DNA of 64,000 bases. Origin: an uncultured delta proteobacterium (GTDB lineage: Bacteria > Desulfobacterota > Desulfobulbia > Desulfobulbales > Desulfocapsaceae). The notes below the pieces were generated by a model. It ran no database searches. It was given only the letters and a program-made list of their open reading frames with translations, and was not told where the DNA came from. Of the stretch, positions 23,253 through 33,300 are shown piece after piece (position 1 is the stretch's first letter; each line of letters starts with the position of its first letter). The position numbers were made by a program, and so were the translations under genes. Location: assembly GCA_903901335.1 (NCBI GenBank), contig CAIUQR010000065.1:68667-132666 (forward strand). The letters run 5' to 3'.

Positions 23253-24637
23253 ACACGAAAGACACACTGATTATCGGAGCCGGACTTTCCGGCCTGACCA
23301 TCGCCCAGACCCTGCGGGTCAGATGTTATGGACACAGATTTCTGCTGCTTGACAAGAATGAGAGGACCGGCGGGGCAATCCGTACACATGCCGAGGACGG
23401 TTTCATCGCTGAGGCCGGGCCCCACGGTTATCTCGACAACTGCCGGGAGAGCCAGGACATCCTCGTGGACATCGGTCTTACCACCGAGTGCCTCCATGCC
23501 CCTTTGAGCCGGTTTGTCCGCTATGTCTATATAGCAGGTTCACTCCGTCAGATCCCGCAGACCCCGCTTGCGATCATAAAGTCCCCCCTTATCCGGTGGA
23601 AGGCCAAATTTCAAATATTTGCCGATCTGTGGAAAAAACCGCTTCAGGGAGAACCGACGGTCGCCGCCTGGGCGGCCTATCGTTTCGGCGCCTCCCTGCT
23701 TCCCTTTGTCGATGCCGCCTTGACCGGCACCTATGCAGGCGACATGGATAAACTCACCATCGACGGGGTTATGCCTGGCGTTCGGGCACTGGAAAAGAAA
23801 CACGGCTCGGTCATCCGGGGTCTTCTGGCGGCAAAATGGCAGCGGAACCGCCCCGGACGGCTGTCTATGCCGGCCATGACCAGCTTCCCCGGCGGCATGC
23901 AGAGACTGCCGGAGCGGCTGACCGAATTTCTCCGGCCGGAGATTGATCTGCAGTTAAACTGCAGTGTCGAAAATATCAGCAAGACCGAAGACGGCTGGCA
24001 GGTGGAATCGGAAAAAGGGACCTTTCAGGCCGCAAATCTCGTCCTCGCCCTGCCGGTCAATGCCTCTCTTGCCCTTCTGAAGGGCATCGACAACCGGATC
24101 CCCCTGCCTGATCTCCCGGAGGCGAGGATCGCCACAGTCGTTCTCGCCTTTGCCCGAGAGGTCAAACTGCCGCCGGGTTTTGGCTATCTGATCCCTGAAA
24201 GTGAGGGCAGGTTTACCCTGGGCGCCCTTTTCTCGTCGAATATGTTTCCGGGCAGGGCCCCTGCCGACTGTTCCCTGATCGAAGTCCTGGCCGGAGGCCG
24301 CAGGCATCCGGAACGGGCCGAACTCGATGACCGGACTCTTATCCGGCAGGCACTGGACGATGTCAAAGATATTCTGAACATCTCCTCCGAACCCATATAT
24401 ACAAAGGTCCTGCGAAACAGCAGCGGAATCCCGCAGCCGGAACAGGGTTATCCGGACCTCCTGGCCTGGCGGAACAGACTGGTAAACGAACAGCAGGGAC
24501 TTTTCATCTGCGGTTTCGGCTGGGACGGAATTGGAATGAACGATATGATCAAGACAGCCGGCCGGGTTGCTGAAAGCATCATGGCCGGCCGGAAAGACTC
24601 CGGGCAGGAGACATCTGTCAAAGGGGTCTATTTTTAG
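23249..24637 (+). CDS. hemG: Protoporphyrinogen oxidase (HemY/HemG type flavoprotein)
   Basis: A 462-residue FAD protein. The Rossmann dinucleotide motif LIIGAGLSGLTIAQTL is at residues 6-21, followed by LLLDKNERTGGAIRTH. An internal VDAALTGTYAGDMDKLTIDG block and C-terminal GLFICGFGWDGIGMNDMIKT are typical of coproporphyrinogen/protoporphyrinogen oxidases. In strict anaerobes the final electron acceptor is probably not oxygen, and whether the enzyme acts on protoporphyrinogen IX or coproporphyrinogen III cannot be told. It is coupled to the phosphoesterase gene and converges with dnaA. Confidence 0.85.
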   Translation: MNTKDTLIIGAGLSGLTIAQTLRVRCYGHRFLLLDKNERTGGAIRTHAEDGFIAEAGPHGYLDNCRESQDILVDIGLTTECLHAPLSRFVRYVYIAGSLRQIPQTPLAIIKSPLIRWKAKFQIFADLWKKPLQGEPTVAAWAAYRFGASLLPFVDAALTGTYAGDMDKLTIDGVMPGVRALEKKHGSVIRGLLAAKWQRNRPGRLSMPAMTSFPGGMQRLPERLTEFLRPEIDLQLNCSVENISKTEDGWQVESEKGTFQAANLVLALPVNASLALLKGIDNRIPLPDLPEARIATVVLAFAREVKLPPGFGYLIPESEGRFTLGALFSSNMFPGRAPADCSLIEVLAGGRRHPERAELDDRTLIRQALDDVKDILNISSEPIYTKVLRNSSGIPQPEQGYPDLLAWRNRLVNEQQGLFICGFGWDGIGMNDMIKTAGRVAESIMAGRKDSGQETSVKGVYF

Positions 24638-24659
24638 CCCCCTGCACCTTTTTACAAAC

Positions 24660-25982
24660 TTAGAGCTTCTGGATCTTGCTGCTCAGCAATCTCACCTGTT
24701 CGTCGACCGAGATATTCCGGATGGCAAGCCCGGTCACGACCTTGATGGAATGCAGGACGGTGGAATGATCCCGGTTAAAGGTCCTGCCGATGTCGGCAAG
24801 CGATTCCTGGGTATGTTTCCGGCACAAATACATCGCAACCTGCCGGGGAAAGGTCAGGGTCTTTTTCCTGGAGCGGGACTGCATCTCCTGAATACTGACC
24901 CTAAACTGCCGGCCGACGAACTCACTGATCGTCTCGGCGGTCAATATCTTCGGCTCACCGACCACCGACCGCACGACCTCCTGCACCAGCTCCATATCAA
25001 CGGCACGGGCCATCAGGTTTGCCTTGGCACGGATAGCAATAATTGCAGACTCAATCTGCCGCACATCTCCTTTGATATGCTGGGCAAGATAGGCGACAAA
25101 CTCCTCCGGCAACTGCAGGTGATAACAATGCAGTTTGTTGCGGACAATCCGTTGACGGGTTGTCGGATCCGGGGCCTGGATGGTGGTCACCAGACCCGAG
25201 GCCATCCGGGAACGGAACTCACCATCGATGCCCTCCAGATCACGTGGAATCCTGTTTGCTGTCAGGATAACCCTCTTTCCCGATTTGATAAGGGAATCAA
25301 GGATTTCATTCAGCTCCTCCTGGGTCTTCTTTTTTCCGGTCAGTGAATGGACATCTTCGACCAGCAGTATATCACAGTTTTCATGATACTTTCTTTTGAA
25401 TCCATCCATGGTGTTCGCTTTGATATCACGAACCATCTCGGAGGAAAACTGCTGCGCCGTAACATAATGCAGACGCGTCATTGGCGATTCAGCCTGAATC
25501 TGATGGGCGACGGCCTGGGTCAGATGACTCTTCCCCAGTCCGGTGGAACTGTTTATATAAAGACAAGGTCCGATCGAATCGTCAGAGACGGACATCGACC
25601 GGCAGGCCGACTGGGCAAGGATATTGCTCTCCCCCACCATGAATTCCTCAAAGGTATACCGTGGATGCAGCGAACGCACACACGATCCTCCTGACGGAAG
25701 ATGAGGGAGACGCAGCTGTTCCCCCTTTATCAGGGTGGGCAGGAGTTGGTTCTTTCCCTCACAGAGAACCACCTTTCTATGCAAGGGGTCGGCTTCGTTA
25801 AGCTTCTCTTGGATGATAGCCAAATAATTCTGCGCAATATAGGCACTGAAAAAGCGATCCGGACAAGCCAGCCTGATCCTATCTTCCTGAACCTGCACAC
25901 AGGCAAGCGGTTCGATCCAGAGATTAAAGATATTATCAGAGAGCTCTTCCTGTAGAATCTCCTTCGTTTTATCCCAAACCAT
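24660..25982 (-). CDS. dnaA: Chromosomal replication initiator DnaA
   Basis: A 440-residue AAA+ protein. Domain I (MVWDKTKEILQEELSDNIFN) leads to the AAA+ domain, with YTFEEFMVGESN and Walker A STGLGKSHL (usually GTGLGKTHL, so Gly and Thr are replaced by Ser). The domain IV helix-turn-helix shows ESLADIGRTFNRDHSTVLHS, the DnaA signature. The ATG at 25982 has GGAGA upstream; the frame is open to 26090. It stands alone between hemG and comF and is not next to dnaN, recF or gyrB. The 540-bp AT-rich gap behind it is an origin candidate. Confidence 0.93.
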   Translation of the reverse strand: MVWDKTKEILQEELSDNIFNLWIEPLACVQVQEDRIRLACPDRFFSAYIAQNYLAIIQEKLNEADPLHRKVVLCEGKNQLLPTLIKGEQLRLPHLPSGGSCVRSLHPRYTFEEFMVGESNILAQSACRSMSVSDDSIGPCLYINSSTGLGKSHLTQAVAHQIQAESPMTRLHYVTAQQFSSEMVRDIKANTMDGFKRKYHENCDILLVEDVHSLTGKKKTQEELNEILDSLIKSGKRVILTANRIPRDLEGIDGEFRSRMASGLVTTIQAPDPTTRQRIVRNKLHCYHLQLPEEFVAYLAQHIKGDVRQIESAIIAIRAKANLMARAVDMELVQEVVRSVVGEPKILTAETISEFVGRQFRVSIQEMQSRSRKKTLTFPRQVAMYLCRKHTQESLADIGRTFNRDHSTVLHSIKVVTGLAIRNISVDEQVRLLSSKIQKL

Positions 25983-26521
25983 CGATTCTCTCCAGAAAAA
26001 AAGATTTACTACCGATCCAGAACAAGTACGGTCAATCTCTACAGTAATTTCTATGAAATAATGAAAACAAGAAGAATGCATGTCTAGCACGCGGGAAGAT
26101 TATCTGAAACGATCCATCTCCTCCTTGAACCAGTCGGAAATGTTCTTCGACCACGTCATGCATGCCCGATGATAAACTCCATTTTCCTCTTCCCGTCAAA
26201 GACGATTTTCAGAAATTTTTCCGGAATTCTCTTTTGATTCTGTTAACAGTCACGGATACAGATGCAGCCTGGCTTTCCACGGCCTGCCTTCGGGAGGCCT
26301 TAATTCTACTGCCCTAACAAAAACAGTGCTTTTACCACGAAATTCCGATTAGTTACGAAAGCAACCGGAAGTTTATCAACAATTTAATCTTGTTCTTTAA
26401 TTCAATTATTCCCAAGATTACTAAAATTACCTAAAATTACCTTAAAATATCATTGCTGAAATTCCGGGATCATTGTGCAATCAAGGGTTTCATGAAATTT
26501 TGATCAAAAAAAAATATTTTT
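25983..26521. other. AT-rich region upstream of dnaA, weak oriC candidate
   Basis: A gap of 539 bp. The half near comF is very AT-rich (26370-26525), with the tandem near-repeat CTAAAATTAC (twice at 26421-26440) and a run AAAAAAAAATATTTTT at its end. One DnaA-box-like TTATCAACA sits at 26373-26381 (one mismatch to TTATCCACA). I found no second clear box, so a working origin is not shown. No gene was seen. It also has to hold the dnaA promoter. Confidence 0.35.
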
Positions 26522-27283
26522 CTAATCCTGAGCTGTCTGCTTGACTGTCGGATCAACGACCATCCTTTCCACCGCCCTGGCCATCGTCAGGACTTTGACC
26601 TCCTTTGCCCCTGCCCGCATGAGGGCACCGGCACATTCAATAACGGTGGCGCCGGTCGTGAGAACATCATCGACCAGACAAACGCCCTTGCCGTTGATAT
26701 TCTCCTGCCGGGTTACCGCAAAGGCTGCCCGGAGGTTTTTTCTTCTCTCTTTGCCGCCAAGGCCGGTTTGCGGCACCGTGTCTCTGGTTCTGACCAGTAT
26801 CTCAGGACGTATTGCCTTTGCTTGCCCTGGGAAAAAAATGCGGGACAGGAGAAGTGACTGATTCAGCCCTCTCTCCCGTAGTCGCTTCAGATGAAGGGGA
26901 ACCGGGACGATCAGATCACATGAGGCGAAGGGCCCAAAATCGAACGGCGCAGCTATGTGCCTGAGGGTAGACAAAACCGTCCTGTCGGTTCTATATTTCA
27001 GCAGGTGGAGAAGTGTGCTCACCGGAGGAGCGTAAAGGGCTACTGCTCGTGCCAGAAGATAGGGCGGAGACTTGCGCAGACAGTTGCCGCAGAGATGATC
27101 ACCTCCGTTTCCATCTCCAAAGAGGGCACCACACCTGACACACAGAGGTGAATGCAGATACCGGACGTCATCCAGGCAGGAATTACAGAGGGACAGAGAG
27201 CCGGACGAGAGCTTTCGACACGATGCACAGACCGTTGGGAAAAGAAGATCGAGAAATGGTTGCAGCCAATAACTAAACCCCAT
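26522..27283 (-). CDS. comF: ComF family phosphoribosyltransferase-like protein
   Basis: A 253-residue protein. The N-terminal zinc-finger region has four CxxC-type pairs (CASCRKL, CNSC, CVRCG, CGNC). The C-terminal type I phosphoribosyltransferase domain shows DLIVPVPLHLKRLRERGLNQ and the PRPP loop VCLVDDVLTTGAT. ComF is needed for DNA uptake in naturally competent bacteria but is widespread in others. It is divergent from bamA. Confidence 0.9.
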   Translation of the reverse strand: MGFSYWLQPFLDLLFPTVCASCRKLSSGSLSLCNSCLDDVRYLHSPLCVRCGALFGDGNGGDHLCGNCLRKSPPYLLARAVALYAPPVSTLLHLLKYRTDRTVLSTLRHIAAPFDFGPFASCDLIVPVPLHLKRLRERGLNQSLLLSRIFFPGQAKAIRPEILVRTRDTVPQTGLGGKERRKNLRAAFAVTRQENINGKGVCLVDDVLTTGATVIECAGALMRAGAKEVKVLTMARAVERMVVDPTVKQTAQD

Positions 27284-27604
27284 GCTTTGCGTCCTCCTGA
27301 TATAAACGATTTATAATCATTCCAAAGACGGCACAGCTTTTTCTCAAGAGCTTTGAGAAAAGAGATTATCAATTGCAGACAAAAAGCCATAATACACTGA
27401 GAACATACCCTCTTCTTCTACTATATCAAAAGGATCTTCTCTATCCCGCAGATCTTTTTATCTCACTTTCATTTGTGTTCTTTGCATTTTTTCGCAAACA
27501 TGGCATAATGGGCAGGATTTTATTCTCGCCAAATTTGATTTTTCACGGGATATACATGGTATTGGCAATTTTTCTTTCAATTATTACCAGGTAGGGATAA
27601 CCAT
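27284..27604. other. Divergent intergenic region between comF and bamA
   Basis: This AT-rich gap of 321 bp must carry promoters for both genes. A TTGCAATTTTTC-like stretch and the AGGTAGGG before 27605 are visible, but no promoter pair is convincing enough to place. No hairpin with a T-run and no small gene were recognised. Confidence 0.4.
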
Positions 27605-30304
27605 ATGTGCTTAACAAGGGAACGATCATCGGATACCTCTCAAATGCGCGCTCTTTTTCCAAAAAAGGTACTTCTTCTCCTGCTTTTTCTGCAGTTCCCT
27701 TTTTTTGCCGGACAAGCAAAGGCCGCTGGGCAGACCGCATTTCTCCCTCTTAAGGTCAATAGCCAGACAAATGCTGCAGAGCTCGCCAGGTCTGCCGATA
27801 CCGGTTTGGCAGAAGCACTGCACGCCTATAATCTGACAATGATCGACAGGGCCGGAGCTGAAAAAATGGTTAACTACAACGGTACCTGGCCTCCAAGCGC
27901 GAAGGATCTGCATCAGATCTCCGCAACAACGGGAACAAATAACATTGCCGCAGGTTCTATCACTGTTCTTGGCAATCAGATCAGTATTGACGTCAAGGTC
28001 TTCGACCTGCTGTCTGTGAGCACCCCGACCTATTACACCAGACAGGCAAAGTCCTCTGCAGATCTGCCGGAGTCGCTCAAGGAAATAGTGAGAGACATAG
28101 TTGCCTATACGGCACGGGATTTCGCCATTGCTTCCATCTCTCCCGAGGGAAACAAAAACATCGATTCCGGGGCCATTCTGCGAAATATTAAAAGCAAGGT
28201 GGGCGATCCTTATAATCCATCCGTTTTGCGGGAAGACCTGAAATCAATTTATCAGATGGGATTTTTCGACGATGTTCAGGTTGATGTAAAAGACAGCCCA
28301 AAAGGGAAGGTTGTTGTCTTCAGGACCATGGAAAAACCGATAATCAGTTCTCTTACCTATAAAGGCATCGCTGAGCTCGATGAAAAAGACGTCAAGGAGG
28401 CTGCCAATATCAAGGAACAGAGCATCCTGAATCCCTTTAAACTGAACAACAGTGCGGAAAGCATCAAAACTTTCTATAGATCAAAGGGCTATTACAACAC
28501 CAAGGTTACACCCGAGATTGCTTACCCTACCCCTCACTCCGCAGAGGTCACGTTTGCAATCGACGAGGGCAAAAAAATCTACATCAAAGAGATCCGTTTT
28601 CGAGGAAACAACACCTTTAAAGCCGGCGAACTCCAGGATGCGATGAAAACCAGCACCAAATGGATTTTTTCCTGGCTTACCGAGGCAGGGCTTCTTGATA
28701 AAGACCAGCTCAAGCAAGACACGGACAGTATCGTTGCTTTCTACAATAATAATGGATTCTTAGATGCAAGAGTCAGCGATCCTATTATCACCCAGGACCA
28801 GGAGTACCTTTATGTCACCTTTGACGTAGAGGAAGGCACGCGGTATACCGTAGGCACCATCGACTTTACGGGGGATTTAATCACGGACAAACAGACGCTT
28901 GTTGATATGATGTCCGTGCGTAAGGAAAAATTTCTGAGCAGAAAGGTTCTGCGTGAAGATATCCTCAAAATTCAAGATCTCTACGGCGAAAAAGGCTATG
29001 CATTCGTTGATATCCGGCCGGATCTTAAAAAGTCACCGGATGAAAAACGTTTTGATATTATGTTAAATATCAAACAGGGGGATCTCGTCTATATCAACAG
29101 GATCATTATCAAAGGAAACAGCCGAACCCGGGATAACGTCATCCGTCGTGAACTCAAGGTAGCCGAAGGTGGCATATTCGATTTAAAGGCCTTGCGCACC
29201 AGCTCGGAAAAACTGCAGCGACTGGGCTTTTTCGAAGATGTAAGCATCAAACCGGAACCAACCGGCGATCCGGCGCAGATGAATCTGGATATCGATGTTA
29301 AGGAAAAAAGCACCGGACGATTCAGCGTCGGCGTCGGTTACAGTTCCGTCGACCAGGTAGTTCTTATGGGTCAGATCTCTGAAGATAATTTCCTGGGCCT
29401 TGGCGACAGGCTTGCTTTCAGCGCCACCACCGGAAGCAGCAGCAGGCAGTTTAATCTCTCCTTTACAGACCCGCATGTGAACGACTCACGCCTGTCCCTG
29501 GGAATGGATGTTTTCAATCTTATGCGGGAATATACAAATTATACTACCAACACCAAAGGCGGTGGCATTCGTCTCGGCTACCCGATTTGGGGTGAATGGA
29601 TAGGAATCGCCGGTTATAGATTTACCGATACACATTTAACCAATGTGACCGCCGATGCTCCTTATATCATTCAAGAATCAGTGAATATCCACACAACAAG
29701 TGCAATGACATATACCTTGAAGCGGGACGTTCGGGATAAATTGTACGGTCCCACCAAGGGCTCCTACAATCTTGTCAGTGTTGAATACGCAGGCGGTCCT
29801 TTTGGTGGTGACGCCCAGTTTACCAAGCTTGAAGGAGAGACCTCCTGGTATTTTCCGCTGTTCTTGGGAACAGTCTTCCATGTCCGCGGATCTGCCGGAC
29901 AGGCATGGGAAAATGAAACAGGCAAACTCCCCGTTTACGAGAGGTATTTTCTGGGTGGCATCAATACGGTGCGCGGATTCAAATACGCCTACATAAGCCC
30001 GACGGAAAATGGCCAACGTATTGGAGGGGACAAGATGTGGTATACAAATACGGAATTTCTCTTCCCGCTTGTCGCCAAACAGGGGGTTCAGGGCGTTGTC
30101 TTTTATGATATGGGCAGGGTGTTCAATAACAATGAGAACTGGTCGTTCAGCGATTTCAGAAAATCCACCGGCCTTGGTATCAACTGGTACTCACCTATGG
30201 GGCCGTTGCGTCTGGAGTGGGGATATAATCTCGACCCTCAGTCTGTGGCGGGTAAACAAGAGGCTCACTCCGTCTGGGATTTCACCATGGGCGGCTCTTT
30301 CTGA
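27605..30304 (+). CDS. bamA: Outer membrane protein assembly factor BamA with extra N-terminal domain
   Basis: An 899-residue Omp85 protein. Residues 14-40 (MRALFPKKVLLLLLFLQFPF...) are a signal peptide; the ATG at 27644 is an alternative start, while 27605 has AGGTAGGG upstream. Residues about 42-175 form a domain that E. coli BamA lacks and that looks like the TolB-N/CsgG-type alpha/beta fold (FLPLKVNSQTN, IDVKVFDLLS). About five POTRA domains follow (IKSKVGDPYNPSVLREDLKS, RSKGYYNTKVTP, FRGNNTFKAGELQDAMKT and so on). The C-terminal barrel ends FTMGGSF with the final aromatic residue. It is followed by a strong terminator. Confidence 0.93.
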   Translation: MCLTRERSSDTSQMRALFPKKVLLLLLFLQFPFFAGQAKAAGQTAFLPLKVNSQTNAAELARSADTGLAEALHAYNLTMIDRAGAEKMVNYNGTWPPSAKDLHQISATTGTNNIAAGSITVLGNQISIDVKVFDLLSVSTPTYYTRQAKSSADLPESLKEIVRDIVAYTARDFAIASISPEGNKNIDSGAILRNIKSKVGDPYNPSVLREDLKSIYQMGFFDDVQVDVKDSPKGKVVVFRTMEKPIISSLTYKGIAELDEKDVKEAANIKEQSILNPFKLNNSAESIKTFYRSKGYYNTKVTPEIAYPTPHSAEVTFAIDEGKKIYIKEIRFRGNNTFKAGELQDAMKTSTKWIFSWLTEAGLLDKDQLKQDTDSIVAFYNNNGFLDARVSDPIITQDQEYLYVTFDVEEGTRYTVGTIDFTGDLITDKQTLVDMMSVRKEKFLSRKVLREDILKIQDLYGEKGYAFVDIRPDLKKSPDEKRFDIMLNIKQGDLVYINRIIIKGNSRTRDNVIRRELKVAEGGIFDLKALRTSSEKLQRLGFFEDVSIKPEPTGDPAQMNLDIDVKEKSTGRFSVGVGYSSVDQVVLMGQISEDNFLGLGDRLAFSATTGSSSRQFNLSFTDPHVNDSRLSLGMDVFNLMREYTNYTTNTKGGGIRLGYPIWGEWIGIAGYRFTDTHLTNVTADAPYIIQESVNIHTTSAMTYTLKRDVRDKLYGPTKGSYNLVSVEYAGGPFGGDAQFTKLEGETSWYFPLFLGTVFHVRGSAGQAWENETGKLPVYERYFLGGINTVRGFKYAYISPTENGQRIGGDKMWYTNTEFLFPLVAKQGVQGVVFYDMGRVFNNNENWSFSDFRKSTGLGINWYSPMGPLRLEWGYNLDPQSVAGKQEAHSVWDFTMGGSF

Positions 30305-30340
30305 CATAATCGCTCGTTTTCTCTAAAACTCTCTCTCAAT

Positions 30341-30374
30341 GCCGGTTGCGCCAGTCGCAACCGGCTCTTTTTTT
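30341..30374 (+). terminator. Rho-independent terminator after bamA
   Basis: A perfect 10-bp stem, GCCGGTTGCG (30341-30350) with CGCAACCGGC (30356-30365), a 5-base loop and then TCTTTTTTT. It ends five bases before the mfd start codon at 30379, so mfd has no room for its own ribosome binding site or promoter downstream of it. Confidence 0.88.
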
Positions 30375-30378
30375 AGTG

Positions 30379-33300
30379 ATGCTGTCTTCCCTCTCACAAC
30401 AACTGCTGCAATCAGGTACAACCATCAATATTGCAGGTCTGCGCGGTAGCAGCCCTGCATTAATCAGCGCTCTGTCGACGTCCGGGCCATGCTGCTGCAT
30501 TCTCCCTGATGAACATCTGAGTTCCATTTTCGAACAGGATCTTCGGCTGTTTACCGATACCCGGATCCTGGTTTATCCCAGCTATGAGGTTCCTCCCTAT
30601 ACGCCGCTCTCACCGGACCAGCAGACGACTGCTGCCAGGTTGTCCACCCTTTACTGCCTGCTTGAGAAGCAAAAACAGTTTTTTCTGATTACCTCGATCG
30701 AGGCACTGATGCGTCGAGTCCTGCCGGGGAAAACTATTAGCGGTTCAGCTGAACTTATCATAGCTGGAGAGGAATGCGACCAGGAGCAGCTGGCTGCTGC
30801 TTTGATCAGGGCCGGATATGAAAAAGTTGCACTGGTCCAGAGAATCGGAGACTTTTCCATCCGGGGAGGTATCATCGATATTTTTCCGCCTCCGTTTCCC
30901 CTTGACCATGGATCGATCCAGGACGGCCCGGTCCGTCTCGATTTTTTTGGTGATACCGTGGATTCATTGCGGGTATTTAATCCGCTGAGCCAGCGTTCCG
31001 AGAAGGAACTCGCCGAGATGACCGTATTGCCTGTCAGTGACATTCTGTTGCCGCAACGGAATTCACCGGCCCAGAACCGGATTCTTAAAAATTTCCGCAA
31101 CGCCGCGGTCACACATCATTGGGATAGATTCCAGACAGAGCTGATCTACGACCATATCGTTCATAATCGACGGTTTGCCGGGATGGAGTTTTTTCTGCCG
31201 CTCTTCTCCCCGGATCCGGATAAAACGACGACTTCTGCTTTTGATTTTCTCCCGCAGGATACACGGCTCGTCATTGTTGACCCGGAATCCTGCCGGCAGA
31301 CGGTACAGCTTATCTCGGAAAGGATCGAGGCCAATTATCTGGAGGCCTTGAAAAATTCCTCTCCGGCCCTTCCTCCATCCGACCTCTTTCTGAATCAAAG
31401 TCAGATCCAGGATCGGATCACTTCATATTCGCGCCTGCTCTGTTCTGATTTCAGCGAGGAGTCAACCCAGTCCATTTCCATAACCACGACCAATCACCGA
31501 CTGCTCAAACAGGATATCGGAGCCCAACGGCGCAAGCGGGGACTGATTGCACCGCTTGCAGATCAGATCGCTCTCTGGCAGGGGCAAGGGGATACGGTCA
31601 TCATCTGCTGCCGATCAAATCGCCACACCAGGAACCTGGCTGAACTTCTTGACAAACATGGCCAGAGCATTGCCTTACTCGAAGCACCGCTGAATTTACT
31701 CCGGGAAACGCAGGAGACAGACTCTCTCTTTCTCTGCAACCATCCACTGCAGGAGGGGTTCAGCCTTCCGGAACACCAGCTTCATTTTCTTTCGGAAAGT
31801 GAGCTGTTCGGAGAGATGCGGCTCGGGAGCCATAAAAAGGGACAACACCGGAAAGGTGAACCAATCCGATTCGCCGAACTCAAAGATGGGGACGTGGTTG
31901 TCCACAGGGACCATGGACTTGGTTTCTATCATGGCCTGGTCACAATGGAATTCAATGGCGTACGCAATGACTTTATGCTCATCGAGTATAAGGACGGTGA
32001 CCGTCTCTATTTGCCTGTTGACCGGCTGAATCTGGTCACCCGCTATGAGGGATTATCGGATTCCACACCCAGAATAGATAAGCTCGGCACCCAATCCTGG
32101 AAGACAGTCAAGGCAAAAGTCAAGGCAGAGGTCTGGAAGGTGGCCCAGGATCTTCTGGAGATTTACGCCCAGCGGGAAATCCGGGAAGGGAGGCGCTTTT
32201 CCCCACCTGCCGAGTTGTTTCACGAACTCGAAGAATCCTTCCCCTACGATGAGACGCCGGGCCAGGATAAGGCGATTACCGATGTCATCGACGACCTGGT
32301 TTCCGACCGGCCGATGGACCGGCTCGTCTGTGGCGATGTCGGCTATGGCAAGACGGAGGTCGCCATCCGCGCCGCCTTCAAGGTGGTGGAGGATGGCTTC
32401 CAGGTCGCCATTCTGGTACCGACCACGGTCCTGGCCGAACAGCATGCCCATACCTTCAAGGAACGGCTGCAGGGTTTTCCGGTCACCGTTGAATGCATCA
32501 ACCGTTTTCGGACCGTCGCCACCCAGCGGCGTCTTGTCAAGGAACTGGCGGCCGGCAAGATTGATATCATCATCGGCACCCACAGGCTGCTTTCCAAAGA
32601 TGTCGTTTACAAGAATCTGGGCCTGCTCATTGTCGACGAAGAACACCGTTTCGGGGTCAGTCATAAAGAGAAGATAAAGCATATCAAAGCAGAAGTGGAC
32701 ATCCTGACCCTCACCGCCACCCCGATCCCCCGCACCCTGCAGATGTCCCTGCTCGGGATTCGCGATCTCTCGGTGATATCCAGCCCGCCTGAAAACAGAC
32801 GGCCGGTCAAGACCTTTGTCGCCCGTTATGATGAGCTGGTGATTAAAGAGGCGGTGCTGAAGGAGATACGGCGTAACGGTCAGGTCTTTATCGTCCACAA
32901 CCGGGTGAAGACCATCCATCGAATGGCGGCAACCGTTCAGAATCTGGTCCCTACGGCCCGTATCGGCGTGGCCCACGGCCAGATGGACGGCAAGGAACTG
33001 GAGGACATGATGGTCTCTTTTGTGGATAAAGAAATCGATGTCCTGATCTGCACGACCATTATCGAATCCGGTCTGGATATCCCCGCCGCCAATACGATCA
33101 TCATCAACCAGGCGGACATGCTGGGATTGGCTGAGATTTATCAGCTGCGAGGCCGGGTCGGCAGATCCGATGTCCAGTCGTATGCCTACCTGCTGGTCCC
33201 CTCCCTGGACGGACTCAGCAAGGACTCCAAGGAACGTCTGCGCGCCCTGATCGATTATAGCGACCTGGGCGGTGGTTTTAAACTGGCCATGAGCGATCTG

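Noticed and set aside
30346..30378. TTG start for mfd
   Set aside because: It lies within the stem of the bamA terminator.
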